Shown here: piece by piece, positions 1-6,651 of the stretch | Position numbering within the stretch: position 1 is the stretch's first letter | Layout: the number at the start of each line of letters is the position of its first letter | NCBI GenBank assembly: GCA_025201865.1 | Contig: MU602982.1 | Location: 5,047 to 18,785 of the forward strand | Source of the DNA: Ramicandelaber brevisporus | Taxonomy: Eukaryota > Kickxellomycota > Ramicandelaberales > Ramicandelaberaceae | Direction of reading: 5' to 3' | DNA: 13,739 nt | Made by a program: the position numbers and the translations under genes | The notes under the pieces: model-generated | What the model was told of the DNA's origin: nothing | Databases searched by the model: none | The model's input: the letters and a program-made list of their open reading frames with translations, nothing else

Positions 1-56
1 GTTACTGCGGGAGCGGGAGCATGGGACGGCGGCGGTGAGGATAGTGCCTCTGCCAT
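1..56 (-). CDS. Possible N-terminal start of a minus-strand gene, cut by left edge
   Basis: On the minus strand an ATG at 56-54 opens a frame that stays open to the window edge and reads M-A-E-A-L-S-S-P-P-P-S-H-A-P-A-P-A-V. The Pro/Ala/Ser-rich composition is common at eukaryotic protein N-termini. The start context is strong, with A at -3 and G at +4. A second in-frame ATG lies 10 codons upstream at 86-84, also with A at -3, and an in-frame TGA precedes it, so the start is one of these two. Only about 18 codons are visible, so no family can be named. The first 85 bases are much more GC-rich than the AT-rich stretch that follows, as expected at a coding/intergenic boundary. The alternative is a plus-strand 3' end (open frame 1-147), which looks less protein-like. 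Confidence 0.35.
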   Translation of the reverse strand, partial: MAEALSSPPPSHAPAPAV

Positions 57-368
57 GTTGCTGCGTGGAACTCGACATGGATACATGGTGTTATTTCAAA
101 TGATCGTCTACTTGCTCTACATTAACGTTCTCCAGCTACTCTTCTAATCAATCATTGTGTTATCACCAATTAGCTAATCACCTCTCTCTAAACCGTTCCT
201 CTTTGAAATGCGATTGTCTCTTTCTATGCAATATGCCGTGTATTGTGGCAGTAACAAGAACAGTATCTCTCTCTCTCTTTTGTTTGTACCAAACAGCTGC
301 TTCTCTGGTAGTTTCTGGCTGATTCTAGTCCTCAATGCAACCTGGCGCATGCGAGAGCTAACACACAC

Positions 369-395
369 TTCTCTTTCTCTCTCTCTTTCTCTCTC
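369..395 (+). repeat. CT-rich low-complexity tract
   Basis: An unbroken pyrimidine run of 27 bases made of CTCTTT and CTCTCT units. It lies about 600 bases upstream of the start at 978. A shorter relative lies at 266-281. It may be a promoter pyrimidine tract or simply a microsatellite. Confidence 0.7.
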
Positions 396-657
396 GTGGA
401 CTGGCGATTTAATTGGTGGCTGATTTCTGGTTTATTCTCGATTCAAAAGGCACATTTGACGCGCGCCATTTTGTTGCCTCCTCCTGGTCGAGCTCATCTG
501 ATCCTCCAGTTTGTTCATCAACTAACAATTGTCAGTGGCAGGGTTGCCTCGACTTTCTTTACCTTCTTTGTCTTCTTTATATTGTTGGTGACGACGCACA
601 AGTCTCTACAAACACTACAAAAGACTGACAATAACCACATCAAATATCATCTAAAGA

Positions 658-840
658 GTAAGTGACTGCAGTACATCTGTTTACATCAACAAACATCGTT
701 GACCATGTTGATTGTGACAAAAGCAATCCAATCTTCGCTGCTCCTTTTGACACGTAGATATAGATTGTTTGTTTGTTTTTGTTTTTACATCTCTGTTGAT
801 AACGACCAATTATATCGATCTTGTCAGCTCCTTTTTCAGC
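658..840 (+). other. Candidate 5' UTR intron of the membrane-protein gene
   Basis: A perfect donor GTAAGT begins at 658, in the context AAAGA|GTAAGTG. Downstream lies a T-rich stretch (about 766-786), then a branch-point-like TTGATAAC (796-803), then two possible acceptors: TTGTCAG ending at 829 and TTTTTCAG ending at 840. Removing 658-829 or 658-840 would delete the upstream ATG at 705 and make 978 the first ATG after the junction, since none lies between 841 and 977. This supports the chosen start. No transcript evidence is available, and the assignment is an inference from splice signals. Confidence 0.35.
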
Positions 841-977
841 TCCAGGGTCTGGTTCTGTTTGTCACTCCCAGAACTCCACTGACAGCATTTGTAGCTCTCG
901 ATTCGTGTAACGAAACTGACATTTGGTACTTTCTATCTCAATCACATTTACCCTCTTGTGACAGCTTACAATCAAAG

Positions 978-2591
978 ATGCCGTTCTACTATCTCACTCT
1001 CCGCAGTATCATCCCGTACATGACTGCCCTCTTATTCGTCATCCATGCTCTCCTGCAGCCACTCCCACCAGACATTACAACCTTGTTTGATCCTACAAAG
1101 TCAATCACTTCTGTTGCAGTTGCAACTCCAGCTGTCGCTGGCATGGAAAGTCCACCATTTTGGTTCAAACAAAAGCTCATTGAGAGTCGCTACCAGAAGA
1201 AACAGCTCGCTAAGGAACAGCGTATACAGCGCATTGAACAAGAATGTGCTACACGTGGCATGAAACGTATCAACAGACGGATTGAAGAGCGGATGTTGCA
1301 GTTTGTAACTAAGGAAGATGTTGAACAGTCTAAATCCTGGGCAGAAGCGATGCGCGCAGAGTTTGAGGCGTATTTGGCAAAGGAGAAGGCAGCCGAGAAG
1401 AAGGCTCGCAGTACATTCTTTGGTTCACTCGCTAGTGTTGTTAAGGATATTGTAGCTGGCAAACAACATGGACAAGTTGAAGAGGAAGAAGCAGAAGATG
1501 GTGTTGAAGAAAACGTCAATCAAAGCCAGATATGCAGTGCGAGTGCACAACCAACTGACGGCTTTGTACAGTGGATTGATATGGACATGACACCACGTCA
1601 TTACTTTGAGGCAACTCGCTGCATAATTGACAAAGTTGACAATCCATATTTTGTACTGTCCAGCTACGTGCCATTCAAATACTGGATCATGCCAGTATCT
1701 CCGCGTCACCATCCAATGTCGTACGCGCACAAATGTCTTCCAGAGCAGTTCCACACAATGGCAAGCTATTGGGAGAGATTGACTGTTCCAATCAAACAAA
1801 ACTATTACAATTTTGCACGCAAATGGAAGCATGCATCTGCAAATCAGAGACTGCGTTTCGTGGCATCTAAAACTCAACAATGCGTGCAATATGTCTGGAC
1901 TGCCATCAAGTCACTTTTGGTTACTATTGGCAATTTAGCCTTGATTCCATTCATATATATCGGCATTGGTATAATCAAGATTTTGATTAGTACTGCCAAT
2001 GTGTTTCATGTTTATGTTTATGTATACTCCGGTCTCTGTTCCTGTGTTTCCACAATGATTGATTTCATTTGTTTGGCTACTCAATTGATCTGTTTTATTG
2101 CTAAAGTGTTTGGGCCGATAGGTATTCCAAATGATGACACTTGGTTATACAATGGTCCAGTTTATGAATATGGAATCTGTATGTTTAATTGTGTATTTAA
2201 TACATTTATCCATCCATTCTTTTGGATCTGGGCATTTGGAGTATCTTTGAATTATTTTGGCTTACTTTCTCAACCATGCCAACCAACATACTCGCTGGTT
2301 ACTGGTGGAATGTACTTTAATGGATATGTTCAGGGTATTGAGGATTTACACTGTCGCATCAGACAAGAGCGCGAACTACAACTGCAGAAGCAACAGCATC
2401 GACCAATATCACCATCACCTTCAATCGCTGAGAGGATTCTTAGTCCAGAATATGTTGGCTATCGTGAGTTTTTCAACTATATCAAGCTTCGTCACGCAGA
2501 ATTAATTGCAGAGATTGCTAGAAGTGCAAGAGTACTGGATCAACTCATGCCTGAAAGTATGGAAGATTGCATCTACAACTGCAATGAATAA
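978..2591 (+). CDS. Unrecognised multi-pass membrane protein with charged coiled coil
   Basis: I do not recognise this 537-residue protein. Residues 9-28 form a hydrophobic signal peptide or signal anchor. Residues 62-145 are dense in Lys, Arg, Glu and Gln and likely form a coiled coil. An acidic run (E-E-E-E-A-E-D) follows at 168-174. Residues 200-300 are rich in Tyr, His, Phe and Trp. Hydrophobic helices follow at about 313-337, 356-378 and 402-430, the last two with several cysteines. The tail (455-537) is charged, with a Ser-Pro patch (R-P-I-S-P-S-P-S) near 475. Start choice: the frame is also open back to an ATG at 705, but that upstream part is T-rich and looks like intron or leader; 978 has A at -3 and begins the signal-like segment. 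The gene is visibly more AT-rich than the acyl-CoA synthetase in this window and converges on the importin gene, with 250 bases between the stops. It is likely lineage-specific; an endomembrane or surface location is inference. Confidence 0.75.
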   Translation: MPFYYLTLRSIIPYMTALLFVIHALLQPLPPDITTLFDPTKSITSVAVATPAVAGMESPPFWFKQKLIESRYQKKQLAKEQRIQRIEQECATRGMKRINRRIEERMLQFVTKEDVEQSKSWAEAMRAEFEAYLAKEKAAEKKARSTFFGSLASVVKDIVAGKQHGQVEEEEAEDGVEENVNQSQICSASAQPTDGFVQWIDMDMTPRHYFEATRCIIDKVDNPYFVLSSYVPFKYWIMPVSPRHHPMSYAHKCLPEQFHTMASYWERLTVPIKQNYYNFARKWKHASANQRLRFVASKTQQCVQYVWTAIKSLLVTIGNLALIPFIYIGIGIIKILISTANVFHVYVYVYSGLCSCVSTMIDFICLATQLICFIAKVFGPIGIPNDDTWLYNGPVYEYGICMFNCVFNTFIHPFFWIWAFGVSLNYFGLLSQPCQPTYSLVTGGMYFNGYVQGIEDLHCRIRQERELQLQKQQHRPISPSPSIAERILSPEYVGYREFFNYIKLRHAELIAEIARSARVLDQLMPESMEDCIYNCNE

Positions 2592-2841
2592 CTGGAATGT
2601 GAAACAAAAAGGAAAGCTCAAGACTTATGATAGAAAATATGCGACCCTCGCTTCCACATTTAAGTTATAAACCACCTGTCATCAATTTCAACTTTTTCAC
2701 AGACTTCATCATTGTTTCCTTTCATTTTCGTTTCTTTCTTTCCTAAAGAGGTGTTTCTTTAAAATAGATTAAATCAGAGCTATCTAATTGAGATTTGTTA
2801 ACTGAGATCTAAAAGGATCAAATCGTTCGATTAGATGATGA

Positions 2842-5800
2842 CTAGTGCTGGCGACCAACTGTTGCGTTAATACTCATAATACTAGCCTGAAGATCCTGAG
2901 ACAATCCATTAACCATCAGCTGGAACATGGCTGGAGACTGTTGCTGCATGTGATTATACACATCCTTGAATCGACCAATGGGGTCAATGCTATCAATCGC
3001 CTTGGACATGTATGGATCTTCCTCCAGCTCTTCCTCCTCCTCTTCTTCGTCGTCCTCCTCATCATCATCATCGTACTCATCCACTTCGTCATTATCAGCA
3101 TCACCGTCAGTGCCAAATGTACGATTGCTGGTTGTTCTGCTCGATGCACCAGATGCAATAACTTCGTACTGGTCAACATCCTCCGATTGATCTACGACTG
3201 GTAAACGGTTGGCAGCAAGCTCATTCTCAACATCATCGCCTATAATTTCCTTGATCACTTTAGCACGTCTTTCCTCAGCTTTCACATACCCATTCAGTCT
3301 GTTGGAGATAATGTTCAGAATGTGCTTCAATGCATCGCTCGTCTTGAGCATATCTGGAAGCTGCTGTTCAGGCATAGCCAAAACTGCCAGCATTGAGAGC
3401 ACCACAATACGGCGATCATACACGCGAGTGAAATGAATGCACTTGTCCGACAGAGCAATCAACACTGGCTGCAGCATATTCTGCTGAGCGAGGGCATTGA
3501 GAGTGGCTGGAGTGTTGTTCAAAAGGGCAGCCAGGATAACTTCAAGAGCGCGGACACACAGAGAGGGCGAGTCAATGTCTTCAGCACGCTTGAGCAACGA
3601 GCGACCAAGGTTGGGAACGGCAGAGATGACCCAATCGATTTGGCCAGGCAGCGACAAGAACATGTCCTCAAACAACTCGCACACAATTGACAACTCGTCA
3701 TACACATTGGTCTCATCTTCAATGATTGGACCGTATGCGTTGAGTAGAGTGGAGAGCTGTGCATGACGGGATGAGATTGCTGGACCGCCGCCGTAGATCA
3801 TGTACATGCGCAGAACCGGAACAGCAATGATGGCGACTTCGTGCGAGAAGTTCATGACGGTGGCAACCAGCGGTTCAAAGATGGTCCAGGTTGCTTGAGA
3901 GACAGTCTTGCGAACATAGATGAAGCTCTCAAGAAGCTCCAGCGCAGATTCGTACACATCAATCACATCGTTGGCGAATGTCATTTGAATAGCCGGAGCT
4001 GCAATAGCTTCAATGTTCTCAACTACATGTGGAGAATCAGCAAAGTTGATGACAAGAGTGTCGATAGCCTTGAGCATGCCCATGGCGGCCGAGGCCTTGT
4101 CAGCTGCACTGCCGCCGGAATCGTTGTCCGTGGATGCTTCTGGTGCCAAGTCAGCATCGCCAGTGAGAGAGGCAACAACGCGGCGATAGTTGGAAACCAT
4201 TTGCTGAGTGACTTGAGCAGCATAGGGCTCGAGCTCCGTAGGGAATGTGTCAATAATAGTGTCCAGCAACATCGGCAGAATGTCAGTGTCAACCAGCGGC
4301 ATCAGTTCCAGCAGCATCTGGACAACCTGCGAGAGAACGGGGCGAACAATGTCATGCACCACATTGCGGCGCAATAGTTGGTTGAGCGAAGAGGCTGCCT
4401 GGATACGCACTGGCAACTTTGAATCAGCAAGGCGGCTAACGACTCCCTCGACGACGGCTTTAAAGCTATCTGGGTTGCGATACTCAAGCTGCCAGAATGA
4501 ACTCAATGTCTGAAGAGCCTTGGCACGCATTAAGCCCTCGGCAGCCTGGAGCTCAGGGAAGACAAACGAAACGAGAGCATCTTCAATCTGACGGCGGGCA
4601 TCGCTTTCCTTGACAAGGATCAGACCGGCAATGCCACTCAGCAGATGCATGGCTCCATATTTTGCGCGAATGTTGCTGCGATCAGAGAGAGCCTGACCAA
4701 TGAAACCAATGATGGGAGCAAACACGCTCTTGCGACGACCACTGATCAGTTCGTATACAAAGCTGGAGGCTGCAAACTTGGCCGAACTGGTGTCATCGTA
4801 TGGGTCATTAGACACTGAGACATACTCAACGGGATTGTTGGCAAAGTTGTCAACATCGTCCTCGGTAAACCACAGCCGGGGGAAGATTACCTGCTGGATG
4901 ATTGGCTCAAGATGCTGCAAGATGATCTGCCAAGTGCCCGGCTCCTTGATGCCCTCCTCAAAGGTACCAATCAGCTGAGTCAGTGCACGCGGACCTAGCC
5001 AGCTCTGGCCACCAACATAATGGCTGACTGCATTTAAGCATGAGTTGAGAATAGTTGGTGCAAATTCAGTCTGGAATCTCTGGGCAAACTCATTCATTTC
5101 TGGACCCAGACTCTTTGCAGTGATTGTTGACGGACATCCATATCTCCCAATGAGTTTGTGGATGATCTTCAATGCCCACTTCTTGGCTGCAAATACTGGT
5201 GCCTTCTCCCGATTACGCACATCGGTGTTATCAGCATCTTCAGTTGACTGCGCAGCGAGAGTTTGCAACATGCACTGCAGCCACTGGCCAAGGGCAGCAG
5301 ACGACTGTAGACTGCTTGGAATAGAATTAATGATCACTTTGAGGAATATCTTATACGCAAGATACACAAACTGGAGGGCTTGAGATGAGTTATGAGATGC
5401 AGCTTGCTGAACAACCACAACGAGAGGTCCAAATGCAGTCTTTACGATATTGTCCACTTCACTGCTGGTTTGTTTGTCAAACTTTGTCCATCTATATCTC
5501 TTTACTAGTGCCAACAATCCTTGCAATCCAGCAAACACCTGCATTGTGGATGATGTGTTAGTCAGTAGCTGTGCAGAGTCTGCCAGAATTTGATTCCACT
5601 TCTTTGGATAATCCGAACTGACAATAGTCTGCAATGCACTCTGAAGCTGCGAGCTGATATTCTGGTTACCACTGGATGATCCCAATGCACTTAGGATGTT
5701 GCTGCGAATGAATGCGCGCTCCTCATCTGGAATGGTGACCACATTCACAGCATGTGGAGATGGTGACCAGTGTTTCACGACGCGGTTCTTGAAATAGACT

Positions 5801-5994
5801 GCAGCTGCTTGGCGCGCGCCAGTGTCAATGGCATCCTGGGTCGCAATGAGAGTTAGAACAGTTCTGAGAAAGTCGGGTTCAGAGCGCTCATTGGTGAAGA
5901 GAGCTGTCTCGGCAGCCTTACGCGTGGACTCGACCGGGTCGAACGTGGCTTGGAAGAGCTGCTGTAGCGCAACAAGACGTTGATCGCTCGTCAT
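2842..5994 (-). CDS. IPO7: Importin-7/8-type beta-karyopherin (Nmd5/Sxm1-like)
   Basis: A 1050-residue nuclear import receptor, matching the usual length of the importin-7/8 family (about 1040). These proteins bind cargo in the cytoplasm, including ribosomal proteins and histones in animals and yeast, and release it in the nucleus on binding RanGTP. An importin-beta N-terminal domain spans about residues 15-100, with the family-typical A-R-Q-A-A-A-V-Y-F-K-N-R. HEAT-like helical pairs fill the rest. Landmarks shared with importin-7/8 are a V-I-F-P-R-L-W-F-T-E-D-D segment with N-P-V-E-Y-V near 365-390, an A-M-G-M-L-K-A-I-D-T-L segment in the second half, and V-Y-D-R-R-I-V-V-L-S before the C-terminus. 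An acidic tract occupies about 963-993 and is followed by a short conserved-looking tail. The ATG at 5994 (context AAAATGA) is chosen because it aligns with the family N-terminus; the 21 further open codons upstream begin only with TTG. The stop is TAG. There are no introns. It is divergent from ASCC2, 657 bases away. Whether it is closer to IPO7 or IPO8 cannot be decided. Confidence 0.92.
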   Translation of the reverse strand: MTSDQRLVALQQLFQATFDPVESTRKAAETALFTNERSEPDFLRTVLTLIATQDAIDTGARQAAAVYFKNRVVKHWSPSPHAVNVVTIPDEERAFIRSNILSALGSSSGNQNISSQLQSALQTIVSSDYPKKWNQILADSAQLLTNTSSTMQVFAGLQGLLALVKRYRWTKFDKQTSSEVDNIVKTAFGPLVVVVQQAASHNSSQALQFVYLAYKIFLKVIINSIPSSLQSSAALGQWLQCMLQTLAAQSTEDADNTDVRNREKAPVFAAKKWALKIIHKLIGRYGCPSTITAKSLGPEMNEFAQRFQTEFAPTILNSCLNAVSHYVGGQSWLGPRALTQLIGTFEEGIKEPGTWQIILQHLEPIIQQVIFPRLWFTEDDVDNFANNPVEYVSVSNDPYDDTSSAKFAASSFVYELISGRRKSVFAPIIGFIGQALSDRSNIRAKYGAMHLLSGIAGLILVKESDARRQIEDALVSFVFPELQAAEGLMRAKALQTLSSFWQLEYRNPDSFKAVVEGVVSRLADSKLPVRIQAASSLNQLLRRNVVHDIVRPVLSQVVQMLLELMPLVDTDILPMLLDTIIDTFPTELEPYAAQVTQQMVSNYRRVVASLTGDADLAPEASTDNDSGGSAADKASAAMGMLKAIDTLVINFADSPHVVENIEAIAAPAIQMTFANDVIDVYESALELLESFIYVRKTVSQATWTIFEPLVATVMNFSHEVAIIAVPVLRMYMIYGGGPAISSRHAQLSTLLNAYGPIIEDETNVYDELSIVCELFEDMFLSLPGQIDWVISAVPNLGRSLLKRAEDIDSPSLCVRALEVILAALLNNTPATLNALAQQNMLQPVLIALSDKCIHFTRVYDRRIVVLSMLAVLAMPEQQLPDMLKTSDALKHILNIISNRLNGYVKAEERRAKVIKEIIGDDVENELAANRLPVVDQSEDVDQYEVIASGASSRTTSNRTFGTDGDADNDEVDEYDDDDEEDDEEEEEEELEEDPYMSKAIDSIDPIGRFKDVYNHMQQQSPAMFQLMVNGLSQDLQASIMSINATVGRQH

Positions 5995-6077
5995 TTTGAG
6001 GTGGGTAGAGGAGCTGTTGATTGCGAGAATCAGTGGCGGCAGTAGTAGTTGTGGCAATAAGTAGTGGTAGCAGTCGT

Positions 6078-6095
6078 AGCAGCAGCAGCAGCAGC
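6078..6095. repeat. (AGC)6 trinucleotide repeat
   Basis: Six perfect AGC units, within a longer imperfect GTAGCAG/GCAGC-rich stretch at about 6041-6106. It lies in the likely 5' leader of the minus-strand importin gene, about 85 bases upstream of its ATG, where the transcript would carry GCU repeats. Confidence 0.85.
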
Positions 6096-6350
6096 CGTGG
6101 CAGCAAAGTTGATCTGCGAGTCAATTGCGGGTTCAGAACGGCGAACAAAACGGGGGAATGGAGTTCACAGCGTCAAAGTGTGTGAATGGAATCAATCGCA
6201 TGCACCCAATTGAGTTGACCGAATTGCGACCACAAACGTGTAGACACTGCATATCGAGCCAGACAGATATCACAAGAATGTCCCATCTGTTCATCCATCC
6301 AGTGCTGAGCCACATCGTTCTCTCCTCCTCTCCTTCATTCCAGCATCGCA

Positions 6351-6370
6351 TCCGTCCGTCCGTCCGTCCG
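6351..6370. repeat. (TCCG)5 tetranucleotide repeat
   Basis: Five perfect tandem TCCG units in the divergent importin/ASCC2 promoter region, about 280 bases upstream of the ASCC2 start. Such a tract may vary in length between strains. Confidence 0.9.
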
Positions 6371-6574
6371 TAGTCGTTACAGCTGCTGCTGCGGCACTTG
6401 GAATGCGCAGCAACCCATCCAACCCATCCATAAATTTGTCCAAAGAGCCGTGCTTCTTCCTTTCGTCTGCCCTTTCGTTGACAAAGCACAAGACTCAAAC
6501 GCTCAAACGCTCAGACACTCACTCACTCACGCACACGAAGCAGGCAAGCGAGCAAGCGAACAAACGAACAGACA

Positions 6575-6640
6575 CCTTCTCTTTCCTCTCTTTCCTATCC
6601 TTATTCTTCATTTCCTTCAGCATCCTCTTCTCTGTTGTAG
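6575..6640 (+). promoter_or_regulatory. Pyrimidine-rich tract just upstream of ASCC2 start
   Basis: About 65 bases dominated by C and T end in TCTGTTGTAG, 11 bases before the ATG at 6652. The tract could be a fungal-type promoter CT element or the 3' end of an intron (polypyrimidine tract plus TAG acceptor). I find no good GTAAGT-like donor between 6374 and 6570 to pair with it, so the promoter/leader reading is preferred. Confidence 0.4.
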
Positions 6641-6651
6641 ATCTGCGCTTG

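Larger units (their letters stand above)
57..977. promoter_or_regulatory. Divergent upstream region with CT tracts
   Basis: This stretch of about 920 bases holds no gene I can support. It separates the possible minus-strand start at 56 from the membrane protein start at 978. It is AT- and T-rich, with two marked pyrimidine runs: a CT dinucleotide run at 266-281 and a longer CT/CTTT run at 369-395. CT-rich tracts near transcription start sites are common in fungal promoters, so a promoter role for the plus-strand gene is plausible but inferred. No clear TATA box stands out. The last part (658-840) has the features of an intron. Confidence 0.45.
5995..6651. promoter_or_regulatory. Shared divergent promoter region, importin / ASCC2
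   Basis: The 657 bases between two divergent starts must hold both promoters. I see no gene here. Simple repeats dominate: (AGC)6, (TCCG)5, CATCCATCC-type units at 6291-6300 and 6413-6431, CACT and GCAA/CGAA-type units at 6513-6570, and then a pyrimidine tract up to the ASCC2 start. An ATG at 6403 is in frame with ASCC2 and open, but the peptide it adds is low-complexity and hydrophobic, and it arises from the CT tract. No TATA box is evident on either strand. Confidence 0.6.

Noticed and set aside
1-147. Plus-strand 3' end of an upstream gene (open 48 codons, stop TAA 145-147)
   Set aside because: Composition shifts from GC-rich to AT-rich mid-frame and the peptide is not protein-like. The minus-strand start explains the GC-rich part better.
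699-977. N-terminal extension of the membrane protein back to TTG 699 / ATG 705
   Set aside because: T-rich, intron-like composition with donor and acceptor signals. 978 starts a signal-like segment in good context. Kept only as an alternative.
2966-3190. Plus-strand poly-serine open frame
   Set aside because: Antisense shadow of the Asp/Glu tract of the importin; Ser codons arise as the complement of GAG/GAA/GAT runs.
5995-6057. 21-residue importin extension from TTG
   Set aside because: Non-ATG start. The family N-terminus aligns at the ATG at 5994.
6575-6640. Trans-splicing signals as in trypanosomatids (pyrimidine tract plus AG before intronless genes)
   Set aside because: Genes alternate in strand rather than forming directional clusters, and the protein families look opisthokont. 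No spliced-leader evidence.
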